Notes under the pieces: model-generated | What the model was told of the DNA's origin: nothing | Database searches by the model: none | The model's input: only the letters and a program-made list of their open reading frames with translations | Shown: positions 1-11,167 of the stretch, piece by piece | Position numbering within the stretch: the stretch's first letter is position 1 | How the letters are laid out: the number at the start of each line of letters is the position of its first letter | Position numbers and translations under genes: made by a program | Origin: Selaginella moellendorffii | Taxonomy: Eukaryota > Streptophyta > Lycopodiopsida > Selaginellales > Selaginellaceae | NCBI RefSeq assembly: GCF_000143415.4 | Contig: NW_003314280.1 | Coordinates: 901,262 to 965,261 of the forward strand | Direction: 5' to 3' | Length of the DNA: 64,000 nt

Positions 1-19
1 CTCGCTCGCTCCTTGTTCG

Positions 20-2173
20 TCACAAGCACAGGCTTCCAAACTGAGAGTTCCAATCCTCGTAGGCAGCTCGCATTTCGAGACTGAAGGCTTTACTTCTTGA
101 AGAGCGGCCCTGAAGTCCTGCAGAGGAGATTTAGAGTACGTAGATTGGAAGCTTTTGCTTACCTGTAGCCCAATAGCTCGCATTTCTTCCGTGCTAATCT
201 TGCCAATGTCTTTCCCCGCTTTGAGAGCCTCGCGGAGAGGATACATGGATGCTTCTTTGACGAGGTTGTTCATGTCAGAACCGGAATAGCCTGGAAGCAG
301 CAAAAGGATGAGCTTGATTCAGGTGATGAAAGCTGGTGTCTGTATGTACCCTCGGTCATTGAGCATATTTCGTCCATGTCGCTGCTGGACATACAAAACA
401 GACCATCCTCGAGCCTCTGCATGGGAAGCATAGTCAAGCATAAGGTGAGGCGAGAATGAATTACCAGCAGAAGAAAGTGGTATGTATAGCCTCTTCGAGA
501 AACGATGGCGGGCTGCTTCATCAAGCTCTTGAGGCCTGTTTGTAGCACCTAAAACGTTTTTGTCGAACTCTACAGTCCATCGATCAGTCCCTGGCTTACC
601 TATAAGAAGAAGCTGCTCGTTACCACTGCCAATACCTTCCATCTCAATGAGAAACTGCGCCTTTATCCTTCGGCTTGATTCATGCTCTCCTCTGATTTCC
701 TCTGGTTTTAACAAAGTAAATACCGAACGAGATGTTCAGATTGTCGACGATACCTGAGATAGGAGTGAGTCCACTTCGTCGATGAATATCACCGCTGGTG
801 TGCGACAACTTGCTACACCAAACAAAGCTCGGACAAGCTTCTCGCCTTCACCAATCTGCAACTCTGAACAGACAAATTAGCATGTGCTAGGAAGAAAATC
901 AAAGTTACCCATTTGCTAGTTAGCGAGCTTGAAAAGAATGTAGCTTTTAATTCGCCAGCGATCGCTTTTCCTATCGTTGTCTTGCCTGTTCCCTGTCACA
1001 TTCTTGAGTTGCTTCATCAAATATACACTTACAGGGGGGCCAAAAAGGAGGAGTCCTTTTCCTGGCGAGCGGCAGCCACGGAAAATGTCCGGGCGTAAAA
1101 GGGGCCAAATCACCATTTCTGTGACACTCTTTTTAGCATGATCCAGTCCAGCTGTTTGCAAAAAACTGAAGTTACAACACAAACTAATGAGTGAGAAAAA
1201 GCGCTACCTATGTCATCCCAGCGAACGTTTGAATCCCTTTCCATTATTTCGTTGCTTATGTGCTCACCATATCCGACTCGACCACCAAATGGTACGTTCT
1301 CATGTCCATTTGGTTTACTTTCTCAACCGTGTCATATTAGCTTGGAACTTCTCGCCGGTCCCGATGGCGAGCTGCCTGACAAGTTGCGCAATCTGGAACC
1401 TCGCCTGCTCAGCATCCGAATTCTGCGTGGTTGTTCCTCCCCCATTGGAGCGAAGAGGTGGTGTAAAAGAACTTCGAACATTCCGGCGGCCCAGAGTCTT
1501 AGCGATGGTGTTGGTCCCTGTAGGTGCCGGACACGATGTTGATCCCGTTTTCTTGGAGTCAAGTGCCTGAAGAAAGAAATTTCTGCGGAGAACTGTCGAA
1601 AGGTTCAAAATGCTTACTCATTTTTTATTTGCTGTGACAAATCCTCCTGAACTCTCCACAGGATTTTGCTTCTCTACAACGACAGACTTGTTCCTTATCT
1701 TGGCGGCTCACACACAACTCTTCCGCGCTTCTTGCTCTCTCCCGGGCTGACGTCTATGCGATCAATATCCATTGGTTCCTGTAAGTTCAGATTGTCAAAA
1801 CCACGAGAGAAAGAAAAAAATAAAAAAATTCAAAGATCACTCACGCTGCTGTCACCACAAAATGGTTTGTAAAGTCGTCTACACGGTGCTGGCCTCCCCC
1901 AAAAACCACGCCGCTAGATCGAGCTGCCTGTGCGAGCGTATTTCTTCAACCAAATCACTACGTAAGCTAGATTTCATGGCCAAAATCCACTTACCTCTCA
2001 AAACCTTGGTAGAATTTGTCCCTGGCCGCATCGATCAGATCCTGGACATGCCTCTTTATTGGAGCAGTGTACATCGCATCGTCTCTCGTCCTCGTCTCGA
2101 GAAATCCCAGCAGACAAAGCCCCAGACCCAGCGCCTTCTCCCATTCCTCCGCCTTGATCGCGGCCTCCACCAT
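20..2173 (-). pseudogene. FIGL1: Fidgetin-like 1 (FIGNL1) AAA-ATPase, rearranged and frameshifted
   Basis: FIGNL1 is an AAA ATPase that limits meiotic crossovers by acting on RAD51/DMC1 filaments (known of the family). On the minus strand, spliced pieces match it in order: an N-terminal piece starting at 2173, an SSFTPPLRSNGGG block near 1460, [15 protein letters not shown] near 1200, the Walker A region GPP+GTGKT split by a 40-nt intron (993-1032), Walker [12 protein letters not shown] near 790, [16 protein letters not shown] near 520 and a C-terminus QFGSLCL ending at 20. Damage is visible. About 25 nt are missing after EAR near 400, which shifts the frame. A one-base loss near 70 separates PSVSK from RAAYEDWNSQFGSL. 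A block coding GPDGELPDKLRNLEPRLL lies on the opposite strand (1342-1410). A CTAGGGTTT motif touches the start codon. It is probably a pseudogene; assembly error is the alternative. Confidence 0.8.
1342..1410 (+). other. Inverted coding block of the FIGNL1 gene
   Basis: This plus-strand stretch translates to LELLAGPDGELPDKLRNLEPRLL read across two adjacent motifs, which is the conserved FIGNL1 segment directly preceding EHISNEIMERD. The next piece, EHISNEIMERDSNVRWDDI, is on the minus strand just below 1270, and the preceding piece is also on the minus strand above 1430. The block is therefore inverted relative to the rest of the gene. Either a micro-inversion or an assembly join explains it. 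Confidence 0.8.
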
Positions 2174-2245
2174 AAACCCTAGAAAATGCGCGCGAATGAG
2201 TTGAAATTAAAGGTGACGTAAGTTACATTAGTCCAATGTAAATAT

Positions 2246-2730
2246 TTACACGGTAACTTTCTTGTATCGATAGCCTCTCGAGCATGCCCAGAAGAAGAGC
2301 CCATTGAGAGCCCTGAGCGCCGCCACCAAAAAAGAAGTAATCCAGGTGGCCGCGGTTTAGATTGTTTGGGATCCACCCATAACTCCCGGAAGAACTCGTT
2401 GCGTGGGAGATCACCGCCACCAAGAAGCTGCTCAAGTAGTTCGCCAGCGCCACCGTGCTGAGCGCCAGCGCGGTCGCCAAGCTCCTCATCGCGTCGGGTG
2501 CTTGATCGTAGAAGAACTCGAGCTGCCCAAGGGACGTGAAAATTTCCGAGGCACCGACGAGGAAGTACTGCGGTATCTGCCAGAGAATGCTCATCGGGAC
2601 CGGATCCGTGACGTTGTCCAGGAGATCAAACTCGGCCGCGAGCTGGAGCCTCGAGATCTGCGAGTAGATTGGTAGAATCCGGATAAAGATCTTTACTTCC
2701 TCAACCTGAGTGACTGTGAAGACGAGGAGG
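2246..2730 (-). pseudogene. NPF (NRT1/PTR, POT family) transporter fragment, internally deleted
   Basis: The minus strand reads VTQVEEVKIFIRILPIYS (about 2715-2660). This is the loop and start of a helix in the C-terminal half of plant NPF transporters. It is then joined directly to FDLLDNVTDPVPMSILWQIP, FLVGASEIFTSLGQLEFFYD and NNLNRGHLDYFF, which normally lie roughly 100 residues further on. A one-base frameshift follows LDYFF; in the shifted frame ALNGLFFWACSRGYRYKK and a stop at 2246 complete the typical C-terminus. The N-terminal half is absent. It is a dead remnant of the same family as the intact gene at 52305-54236. Confidence 0.8.
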
Positions 2731-3480
2731 TAACTCCTTTTCTCTTTTCTATAGACTAGCTCTTATCTCTTTCTTCCAGGTCAAGAAAGACGCGGGCGGT
2801 GTCACGGAGCTGTTCTCATGGGTGCAGATATTGTTTGGAAAACCGCGAGGTAATAGTTTTCCAAGCTCGCTCTCATACATCGTCAGGTACCAGCTGCGGC
2901 CGAATACGAAAATAATCCTTTTTTCTCTTCGAGTCGGAACTGTAAAACGTGGTTCCTGTTGCTGCTGGTAAATCTACTCATGACTAAAACTTGGATCTCT
3001 AAGTTATAATCGATCCAAATCACCGCAGGTCTGATGGATGGAGGCTTGGACATGGAAGTTCCAGAGAGAAGCGTATAGTCGCTGTAAATGGTACCGCCAT
3101 TGACACCAAGGTGAGTGCGTCTTTGCGATGAATAGAGGCGCTTTCGACGCGAATGTACACCAAGGTACCTATGGTCTAGGTGATTTTTGTACACTCTCGT
3201 CGGCACTTGCGATTTCTACTTGTTTCTTGAGGCTGGAGGCCGTGTAATCTGGCGCAGTGCGTGAGATTCAAAAGGTTCGAAGTGCTTTCTCTGGAACTGT
3301 TACTGGAAGCTAACAACTCTTCCTTGACAAAGCAACGAGCAAGGCTTACATGGATAGAGCAAACGTTAGTGCATTGATTTGACGACTTGTTTCCCTTGGC
3401 TCTATATAATTCTTCTATCGATTCTTTGCATTACATGCCACCAAGCACCAACTACAAATGCTCAAGCCCAATCGATCCAG
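2731..3480. other. Intergenic stretch with small coding-like shards
   Basis: No complete gene is visible. A plus-strand stretch at about 2780-2875 is open and begins after a plausible acceptor (VKKDAGGVTELFSWVQ), but I do not recognise it. A subtilase shard lies on the minus strand at 3021-3109. The last 100 bases are likely the promoter of the gene starting at 3529. Confidence 0.4.
3021..3109 (-). pseudogene. Subtilisin-like protease (subtilase) shard
   Basis: The minus strand reads GGTIYSDYTLLSGTSMSKPP. SDYTLLSGTSMS is the block around the catalytic serine of plant subtilases, where it is normally followed by CPH. Here the sequence changes to KPPSIRP and the rest of the protease is missing. 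It is a fragment of about 30 codons with no visible companion exons. Confidence 0.55.
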
Positions 3481-3528
3481 GGCCGTTCGTCAACCTCCGG
3501 CAAGGCGTGTTTTTTCTAGGGTTCAGCA

Positions 3529-4904
3529 ATGAAGCATAAGATCTTACCGCTGCTCAAGGCGGTGAGGCAGGATGCGCTGCGCTCTGGGGATGCTAAACTT
3601 GCGAGGTGGTGCAAAGATTTGGCCCGTGAGGCGGTCGCCGAAGGTAGAGAGCATAGGTGTCTCAGGGAGTTTTACGGGTCTGGGAGTTTCACTCTCACCG
3701 ATATCGGTGTCGTGGGTCGTGCCGTGCTCATCCTCTACGTGGGGAATCTCTTCTCCAGCACACTCGAGAAGCAGCGCTGCATCTTCAGCTCGCTGGGCAG
3801 TGTCAAGGAGGTGGACTTGGACCTCCTGGTCGCGGCCGCGTCCAGGCTCCGCAAGCTGGACTGCTCTCCAGCTTACGAGGAGGCGATCTGGGGAGTCTTG
3901 AAGCGAGTGTGCTCCACGGACTATTTCCTGAAAGAGGTAATGCTTTCCTAGTTTATAGCACATATACTCTTCGCTAAAGGTAAGGTCTCTTTTAGGATCT
4001 GGCGACTGCCAGCCGAGTTTGCGGCAAGATCATGGCGGCAGGAGGCGATTGTCACTCGCAGCAGTTGATGAACGCCATTCTTCAAGCCTACCGTGAAGTG
4101 GAATACGTCCACTATGACTCCAGGAGTTGTAACCGACTGGACTTTGACCCAGCCAACCCAATCGATGAGGTCGTGGCACTCGTTGTGGCACCATTGGAGC
4201 CGGGGGAGCTGCTCAGGGGAATCAACGACTCTCCAGTTCTGGAGCAGCTGACGACGAGGAGGCCAGATCAGCAGTCGCTGATACCTCATACCGAAGCCGT
4301 GATGGTTTGCATTGAGCACGCAGTGATGTGGCTCTGCAAATCCAAGCTTCGGGTTTTCTACCCGCTTGCTGTGACTTGTAAGTTTTTCCAAGTCTGTAAG
4401 CTTTCTAGGTCCGTGCTTTAATGTTTTTTATGCTTACCTTGTAGACCAAGATATAGCAAAACTTTCCATCGAGGACGAGAGGTTGTTCCAAAGGTTTTGG
4501 TACGTCGCTATTGAAATGTACCTCATAACTAATGTGCCAATCAAACAGGAACGTTCGTATCCCATCACCTCTGGAACGAGGGCTCCGGGTTATAGCCATA
4601 GATGACAGGTTGCCTATTATTTCTTTTTTCGTGTGTAATATTTACGCTTTTTCACTGCAGTGATGCACTCATGGACGGGGATCTGCACTATGTCCATGCT
4701 GAAGATTACAAGAGCATCACCCCGGTCCTCCTCGAGGATATGTCCATCAAAGAACTCGAGGTTCTCAAGAAACTCGCGTTTCATTATCGGGCCACTGCTG
4801 CAAACTTGGAGTACGAAAGAAGTGTTGCTTGCGGCATAGCGGCAGATTTCTTCATGGAATACGGGAGATCGGAGCCACCTCAGTATCGCTATCTTTTTAC
4901 CTGA
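3529..4904 (+). CDS. Five-exon protein of unknown function
   Basis: I do not recognise the family. The exons join in frame with GT-AG borders: 3529-3936, 3996-4377, 4445-4499, 4549-4608 and 4661-4904, giving about 382 residues. The introns are 50-70 nt. The start MKHKILPLLKAVRQDALR is preceded by CTAGGGTTC at 3516-3524. The protein is mostly helical-looking and soluble: there is no signal peptide, membrane span or low-complexity tract. Segments include a leucine/valine-rich stretch VVGRAVLILYVGNLFSSTLE (residues about 65-84), a charged C-terminal helix around SIKELEVLKKLAFHYRATAA, and an ending PPQYRYLFT. Splice-consistent frames across all five exons argue for a real gene. Confidence 0.7.
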
Positions 4905-5395
4905 ATGTTTTCGTAAAATATGCTTTTTAACTTTTTTGGGTAAGCCCTTTTTTTGGAACAAGAAGCAAAACTTACAGAAACTCGTAACTCAAAACTCTTG
5001 GTTAGACATGGCTCACATTTAGTTTGTTTTATTGGTTGATCTGCCCGTGCGAGTGCATTAGACTCGTGGAAACCATGCTTCTGCTCTAGCTTGTCAATTC
5101 TAAAAAATTAATGGGTATATCTAAAGCAAACACTGTTTCTTCTAAAGGTAAAGAACCATAGTAGTTAACATTTTCATTTACCTTATATAATTAAAAAAAA
5201 TTGCTGCGCATTGTGTTGTAGCAACGCTTGGTTTGCTTTTGTTTTTTAATATTTTTTGTTACGAACCATCCTCGGCCCATATTTTGCCACGTGACCCTTA
5301 CATTTGTTCCTATATAATTTGTTCAAATTCAAGTCCTGGCTCAAATTTTTTATTGCCATGGTGATTTTGACCATGGCTTTTCCAACCCTTTTGTC
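4905..5395. other. AT-rich intergenic DNA
   Basis: No coding frame or repeat structure stands out. The base composition turns strongly AT-rich just after the unknown gene, marking the border of the repeat-dominated block. Confidence 0.5.
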
Positions 5396-5895
5396 AAGAG
5401 CACTACAAGAGCGTACATGGCTTCAAACATCCAATTCAAACAAATTAATAGTAAATCTGAAATTTGGAATTGCTCGTGGCTTAAGCTCTTTCATGTTAAT
5501 TTCCTTACGCACTTACTGCAAGATAGGGTTTAGCATCTAGTACAGAAAGCAATACACCACATCCTTCACCCAGCTTCTCTAAAGTCCTTAAGGAACTCCC
5601 TATCCAGATGCACAATGATCATTTTCCTGGATTCTGGTGTTAACAATGTTAAAGTGGTAGATTACCTGAGATGGGCTTTTAGAGGTAGCTTGTGTTTCTT
5701 GCGTATTAGTTCTCTTGCGAATTTCAAGTTGCTATGCAATGCTATCAGCAACAATCTTGTGAGTTGTTGCCATGGAATTGCTAGTTTGTGTGCTTTGAAA
5801 TTTAGAAATTGTTAAAAGAAGCACTAGAAGATTTCACGAATAGATATTTGTATTATAGAGAAAGCAATTGAAAAATAGACAAGAGACAAGTGTAT

Positions 5896-7369
5896 CTATT
5901 TTTGGTTGTTGGCAATATCTATGGCTGAATTGTTTGGTGTCTCAAAATGGACAATAATATTTGCCTCATTCAATAGAAAGAACTTTGTTGGTTTTGAAGA
6001 TAGATAAATAGCAATTTTTTCTAGGGACTTCGTAGCAAACTTGACCATAGACCCTTCATCCAAATTATAAATTTTATCCACCATTTTATCACACATTGTA
6101 ACTTTATATTCCATCATGTCATTTGATATAATAGAATCAGTTATTGTAGCTGATTTATGAGGGATGGAACACCCTTTACACTTTGCACAAACAACAAAAC
6201 CATCTTCTCTCTCCTCTAACATTATGAAAGAGCAAAATGAACAAAGACTTTCAGCTTGAGTGAGGTTTTGTTAGTTGTCAGGGATGAAATATCCACTAAT
6301 CTGTATAATTAGAAGTTAGAGTTGAAAGGAGATATAAACAACTTACATTACCTTGTCTTTAGAAGTGAGGCCATGTTGTGTTTTATGAACTTCATTGAAC
6401 CTCTGAATTTCATTTGAATCAACTAGTGGCAAAACTAAAGTATTTCCAGGTGTTGCTAAATCACCTGATACACTCATGCTTTTCATAATATAAAAAAATA
6501 AAAACTTTGGCATGTATCTAGCATATAAATCTGCTACAATATGATGATACTGCTCTTCATGCTCCAGATGCATATAGAGCTGTAAAAATATCTTAGAAAT
6601 AGAAAATTAAATAGTAAAAAAATTACATCCAAAGGATTATCAGAAGAAGCAATCTTTATTTTAGGAAAAACACCAGTGTTGATTACAATAGCATGTATAG
6701 CTTGTGGATAAACTCTAGTAACCATTAAAGATGATATAGAAGCACCTCTAGTTGGTTGTAATCTTAGTTTAACATCAAAATCACTTATAATTTGAATGAT
6801 AGAAGAATCTGTAATTTAAAGAACTTTTTCTGAAGTTCCATAGTGGTAAACTGGGTTTTTCTGTCATTCAACCCATCTGAAGTGAGAGAATTATAATCTT
6901 GTTATTTTTTTAAAAAAAATTACGAACTTTGTAAGTGAGAAACATTTGCCAACCATAAATTTATTACATAATCGCACACACATGGATGAATTGCCATATA
7001 CAGTTAAAGTTTGCAAGCCATGCATATCTGTACAATCCATTATATAAGTTAAGTATTTTGCACTTCATAGAGTGTTCTTTGCAACATGAACTTTATAAGT
7101 TCTATACCAAAAGAAAATGAAAACTACAGAAAAAAAGGATTTCAAAACCATATATAGATTAATCTTCAGCTCAAGAATCTTAGTTGAATTTTCTTTTTCA
7201 AAGACAAGTGATTTAGGATGGTCAACTTTGTCCTCTTTGCTTGTGAAACTACAAAAGATAAATCAAGAAATACTAAAGAATAAAGAGAATCATAAGAATT
7301 TGTTTCTGTTGACAAATCCTCAGTGGGTGACAACTGAACAATATCCATAGCACAATCCAAATCTGACAT
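5896..7369 (-). pseudogene. Zinc-ribbon, possibly OB-fold protein, copy 1
   Basis: A multi-exon minus-strand gene appears to start at 7369 (MSDLDCAMDIVQLSPTEDL) and end at 5896. Recognisable parts in order: an acidic N-terminus; a segment with ICTDMHGLQTL-like residues near 7000 seen more clearly in copy 2; VTRVYPQAIHAIVINTGVFP near 6700; HHIVADLYARYMPKF near 6540; and a C-terminal block with CSFC, 14 residues, then CAKC (a four-cysteine zinc ribbon) followed by EYKVTMCDKMVDKIYNLDEG. A Cys4 ribbon in front of such a strand-rich block recalls the C-terminal OB fold of RPA70 or MEIOB, but the similarity is weak and this is inference. The exon near 6830 has in-frame stops in the frame that matches copy 2, so it may be broken. 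Confidence 0.45.
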
Positions 7370-7900
7370 ATTTATGTGATTGATTAAACAGAATTACCTC
7401 TAGTTAATTTATACTAGTAAAAAGAGCCAAAAATAAACTAGACTTCACTTTGAAGAATCGAAAACAAAAAAGAATAAAACTTTGAGCTAAAAATTAAAAT
7501 CCGTCAACTTGCCAAACTTAGGGTTAGGGCAGACAATAAAGCAGCCTGACTCCACTCCTTTGGCTGATACAATCTCCCTCTGTCCGTCGCTTTAAAAAAG
7601 AGGAAGGAATAAGAATAGAAAGATTGTCGTTTGTTCACACGTCCAAGTCAAAGCCCAGCATTTATGTCATGGTTTCCTCCAAAACTCAAGGTTCGGTCAC
7701 CGTCCATCAATTGAGCCTCAATTTGCTCTTCCCAACGACTCCTCTTTGAAAATACTCTCCCTCCTCCCCCACTGCCCACTCGCATAATAGGGAGCCATAC
7801 GGAGGAAGATCTAAGCTCCATCCATGGATGCATTCCAGATTGATTAATTGATTCTGGGCAATCAATCAGTACTGCCGTGGTTGGTTTTTGATCCTGGATT

Positions 7901-8110
7901 GTGGCTCCAATCCTCAATCAATTCAATAGTCCAAATATGATTTTCTTGATGCTTCCCAAGGACAAGAGCAATCCATTGGAGCTAGTGGAGAATGCGGTGG
8001 CCGGGAACGATGATAGCATCGTGATTGATCTCAAGGGGGCCCTGCTCAAATCCCCGAGCTGGTTTCAATACTTCATGCTTGTCGCAATTGAGGCTGGGAG
8101 CCCCCTATGA
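7901..8110 (+). other. Small open stretch conserved in both duplicated units
   Basis: A plus-strand frame in unit 1 encodes SNPLELVENAVAGNDDSIVI and then GALLKSPSWFQYFMLV with a stop at 8108-8110. In unit 2 the corresponding frame (about 11024-11167) keeps the frame and stop with mostly conservative changes (GALLKSLSWFQCFMLV). No known family is recognised. It could be a small exon of an unrecognised gene or simply sequence not yet decayed. Confidence 0.3.
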
Positions 8111-8949
8111 GTGCTCCTCCTCTTTTTCATTCTTCCCTTCACATGGATCACTGGCTGCCTCAGCCCTAGAGCTCTAGATTTTCTGCTTCATGGCAGTGGC
8201 TGGATTGAGGGCCTCGGCAATGGAACTTTGAGAGCTCCCTTGCAATTGCCGTTCTGGACATAGAACCCAACCAATGCATTGTACATTACATGGTTTCTTT
8301 GGCTCATGCTCCAAAAACCACCATGATGATACAAAGTGGTTAGAAAAATTTATAAATTATAAACATGTAAGCACGGTCATTTAGAAGCAAGAGCCTTAGT
8401 TTAGCAATCTGCAAGCTCTGTGACAAAGAGATGTCAAAGATACAAGGACTTTTAGTGACCATATCAATGTCGTACATGGCTTCAAGCATCTAGGTCAAAC
8501 AAATCAATAACAAAGTTGAAATTTGGAATTGCTTATGGCTCAAGCTCTTTCACGTTCATTTTCTTGCACATTTACTACAAGATGGGGTTTAGCATCTAGT
8601 ATAGAAAGCAATACACCACATTCTTCACCCAGCTTCTCTGAAGCCCTTAAGGAACTCCCTAGCCGGATGCACAATGATCATTTTCTTGGATTCCGGTGTT
8701 AGGCATACAATGTTAACGTGGTAGATTACCTGAGAGGGGCTTTTAGAGGCAACTTGTGTTTCTCACATATTAGTTCTCTAATTGATTGTGCAATGCAATC
8801 AGCAGCAATCTTGTGACTTGTTGCCATGGGATTTCTAGTTTGTATGTTTTGAAATCTAGAAATTGTTAAGAGAAGCACTACAAGATTTCACGAATAGATA
8901 TTTATATTATAGAGAAAGCAATTGAAAAATAGACAAGAGACTATTGTAT

Positions 8950-10449
8950 CTATTTCTGGTTGTTGGCAATTTCCATGGCTGAATTGTTTGGTGTCTCAAA
9001 ATGGATAATAATATTTGCCTCATTTAATAGAAAGAATCCTATTGGTTTTGAAGACAGATAAACAACAATATTTTCTGGGGACTCCATAGCAAACTTGACC
9101 ATAGACCCTTCATCCAAATTATAAATTTTATCCACCATTTTATCACGCACTGTAACTCTATATTCCATCATGTCATTTGATATAATAGAACCAGTTATTG
9201 TAGCTGATTTACAAGGGATGGAATGCCCTTTACACTTTGCGCAAACAACAAAACCATCTTCTCTCTGCTCTAACATTGTGAAAGAGTAAAATGAGCAAAG
9301 ACTTTCAGCTTGAGTGAGGCTCTGTTGATTGTCAGGGATGAAATATCCACTAATCTGTATAATTGGAAGTTAGAGTTGAAGTAGATGTAAACAATTTACA
9401 TTACCTTGTCTTTAGAAGTGAGACCACGGTGTGTTTTATAAACTTCATTGAGCCTCTGAATTTCATTTGAATCAACTAGTGGCAAAAATAAAGTACTTCC
9501 AAGTGTTGCTAAATCACCTGATACACTCATGCTTTTCATAATATTAAAAAATAAAAACTTTGGCATATATCCAGCATATAAATCTGCTACAATATGATGA
9601 TATTTCTCTTCATGCTCCAGATGCATATAGAGCTGTGAAAATATCTTAGAAATAAAAACTTAAATAGGAAAAAACATTACCATAGTTACGTCCAAAGGAA
9701 GCAATCTTTATTTTAGGAAAAACACCAGTGTTGATTACAACAGCATGTATAGCTTGTGGATAAACTCAAGTAGCCATTAAAGATGATATAGAAGCTCCTC
9801 TAGTTAGCTGTAATCTTAATTTAACATCAAAATCATTTATAATTTGAATGATAGAAGAATCTGTAATATAAAGAACTATTTTTGAAGTTCCATGGTGGTA
9901 AACTGGGGTTTTCTGTCGTTCAACCCATCTGCAGTGAGAGAATTATAATCTTGTTAATTTTTTTTTTAAATTACAAACCTTGTAAGTGAGAAACATTTAC
10001 CAACCATAAATTTATTATATAATCGTGCACACATGGATGAATTGCCATATACAGTTAAAGTTTGCAAGCCATGCATATCTGTACAATCCATTATATAAGT
10101 TAAGTATTTTGCACTTCGCAGAGTGTTCTTTGCAAGATGAACTTTATAAGTTCCATACCTAGGCAAAAAGCAAATCAAAACTACAGAAAAAAAAACGATT
10201 TTAAAACCATACGTAGATAAAACCTCCAGCTCAAGAATTTTGGTTGAATTTACTTTTTCAAAGACAAGTGATGCAATAGTGGCTTTTAGGATGGTCAACT
10301 TTGTCCTCTTTGCTTGTGAAACTACAAAACCAAAGAGAAATAAATCAAGAAAAGAGAAAAACCAAACCTTCAAAAGAATTTGATTCTGTAGACAAATCCT
10401 CAGTGGGTGACGAGTGAACAATATCCATAGCACAATCCAAATCTGACAT
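8950..10449 (-). pseudogene. Zinc-ribbon, possibly OB-fold protein, copy 2
   Basis: Paralogue of the gene at 5896-7369, about 3.06 kb to its right, with the same start (MSDLDCAMDIVHSSPTEDL) and the same exon order. The segment around 10020-10150 reads YLTYIMDCTDMHGLQTLTVY followed by NKFMVGKCFSLTRF, a pattern like an OB-fold strand set. The C-terminal ribbon reads CxxC, spacer, CAKCKG and then EYRVTVRDKMVDKIYNLDEG. A stop replaces Arg in the MATxVYPQ segment (about 9775), and the exon matching MELQK ends in TAG. It therefore looks inactive, though I cannot exclude alternative splicing. Confidence 0.45.
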
Positions 10450-11023
10450 ATCTATGTGATTGATTAAACAGAATTACCTCTAGTTAATTTATACTAGTAA
10501 AAAGATCCAAAAATAAACTAGACTTCACTTTGAAGGATTGAAAACAAAATAAAATAATGAGCTAAAAATTTAAATCCGTCAACTTGCCAAACTTAGGGTT
10601 ACGGTAGACAATAAACCAATTCAAACCTTCTGAACCTTTTCAACCTTTTCGTGCACTGACTCTCCTCATTTGTAAACATCCTTGCCAGATACTTCCCATC
10701 ATCGACCAAGTTGAAGCTAGAAGCAGCCTGACTTTACTTCTCAGCTGTTACAATCTCCCTCCATCGGTCACTTTAGAAAAGAGGAATGAATAGGAATAGA
10801 AAGATTGTCCTCCATTGATCTTTGTTTTCAACCCATTGCCCACTCACATAATAGAAAGCCATACAGAGGAAGATCTAAGCTCCATCCATAGATGCGTTCC
10901 AGGTTGATAGATTGATTCTGGGCAATCAATCAGTGGGTTTCTGATCCTGGATCGTGGCTCTCAGCTCAAACCTCCAGGGAGAGCCAATTCTCAATTGATT
11001 CACTAGTCCAAATATGAGGCAAG

Positions 11024-11167
11024 AGCAATCCATTGGAGCCAATGGACAATGCAGCGGCCAGGAACGACAATAGCATCATGATTGATCTCGAGGGGGCACT
11101 ACTCAAATCCCTAAGCTGGTTTCAATGCTTCATGCTTGTCACAATTGAGGCTGGGAGGCCTCTATGA
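11024..11167 (+). other. Unit 2 copy of the conserved small open stretch
   Basis: Counterpart of 7950-8110. The frame stays open from SNPLEPMDNAAARND to EAGRPL and the stop TGA is at the same place. The upstream start region differs because a short insertion/deletion removed the possible ATG context seen in unit 1. Confidence 0.3.

Larger units (their letters stand above)
5400..8360. repeat. Tandem duplication, unit 1
   Basis: From about 5400 the sequence is closely similar, in the same order and orientation, to the stretch starting near 8465. The offset is 3053-3054 at the C-terminal parts of the internal gene (5896 versus 8950; 6343 versus 9396) and grows to about 3080 near the gene start (7369 versus 10449) through indels. 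Unit 1 ends near 8360, after TTATAAATTATAAACATG. It contains a minus-strand gene and, downstream, a plus-strand conserved open stretch. Confidence 0.85.

Noticed and set aside
2780-2880. Plus-strand open stretch VKKDAGGVTELFSWVQ
   Set aside because: Protein-like but without start, partner exons or a recognised family; kept only as a note in the region entry.
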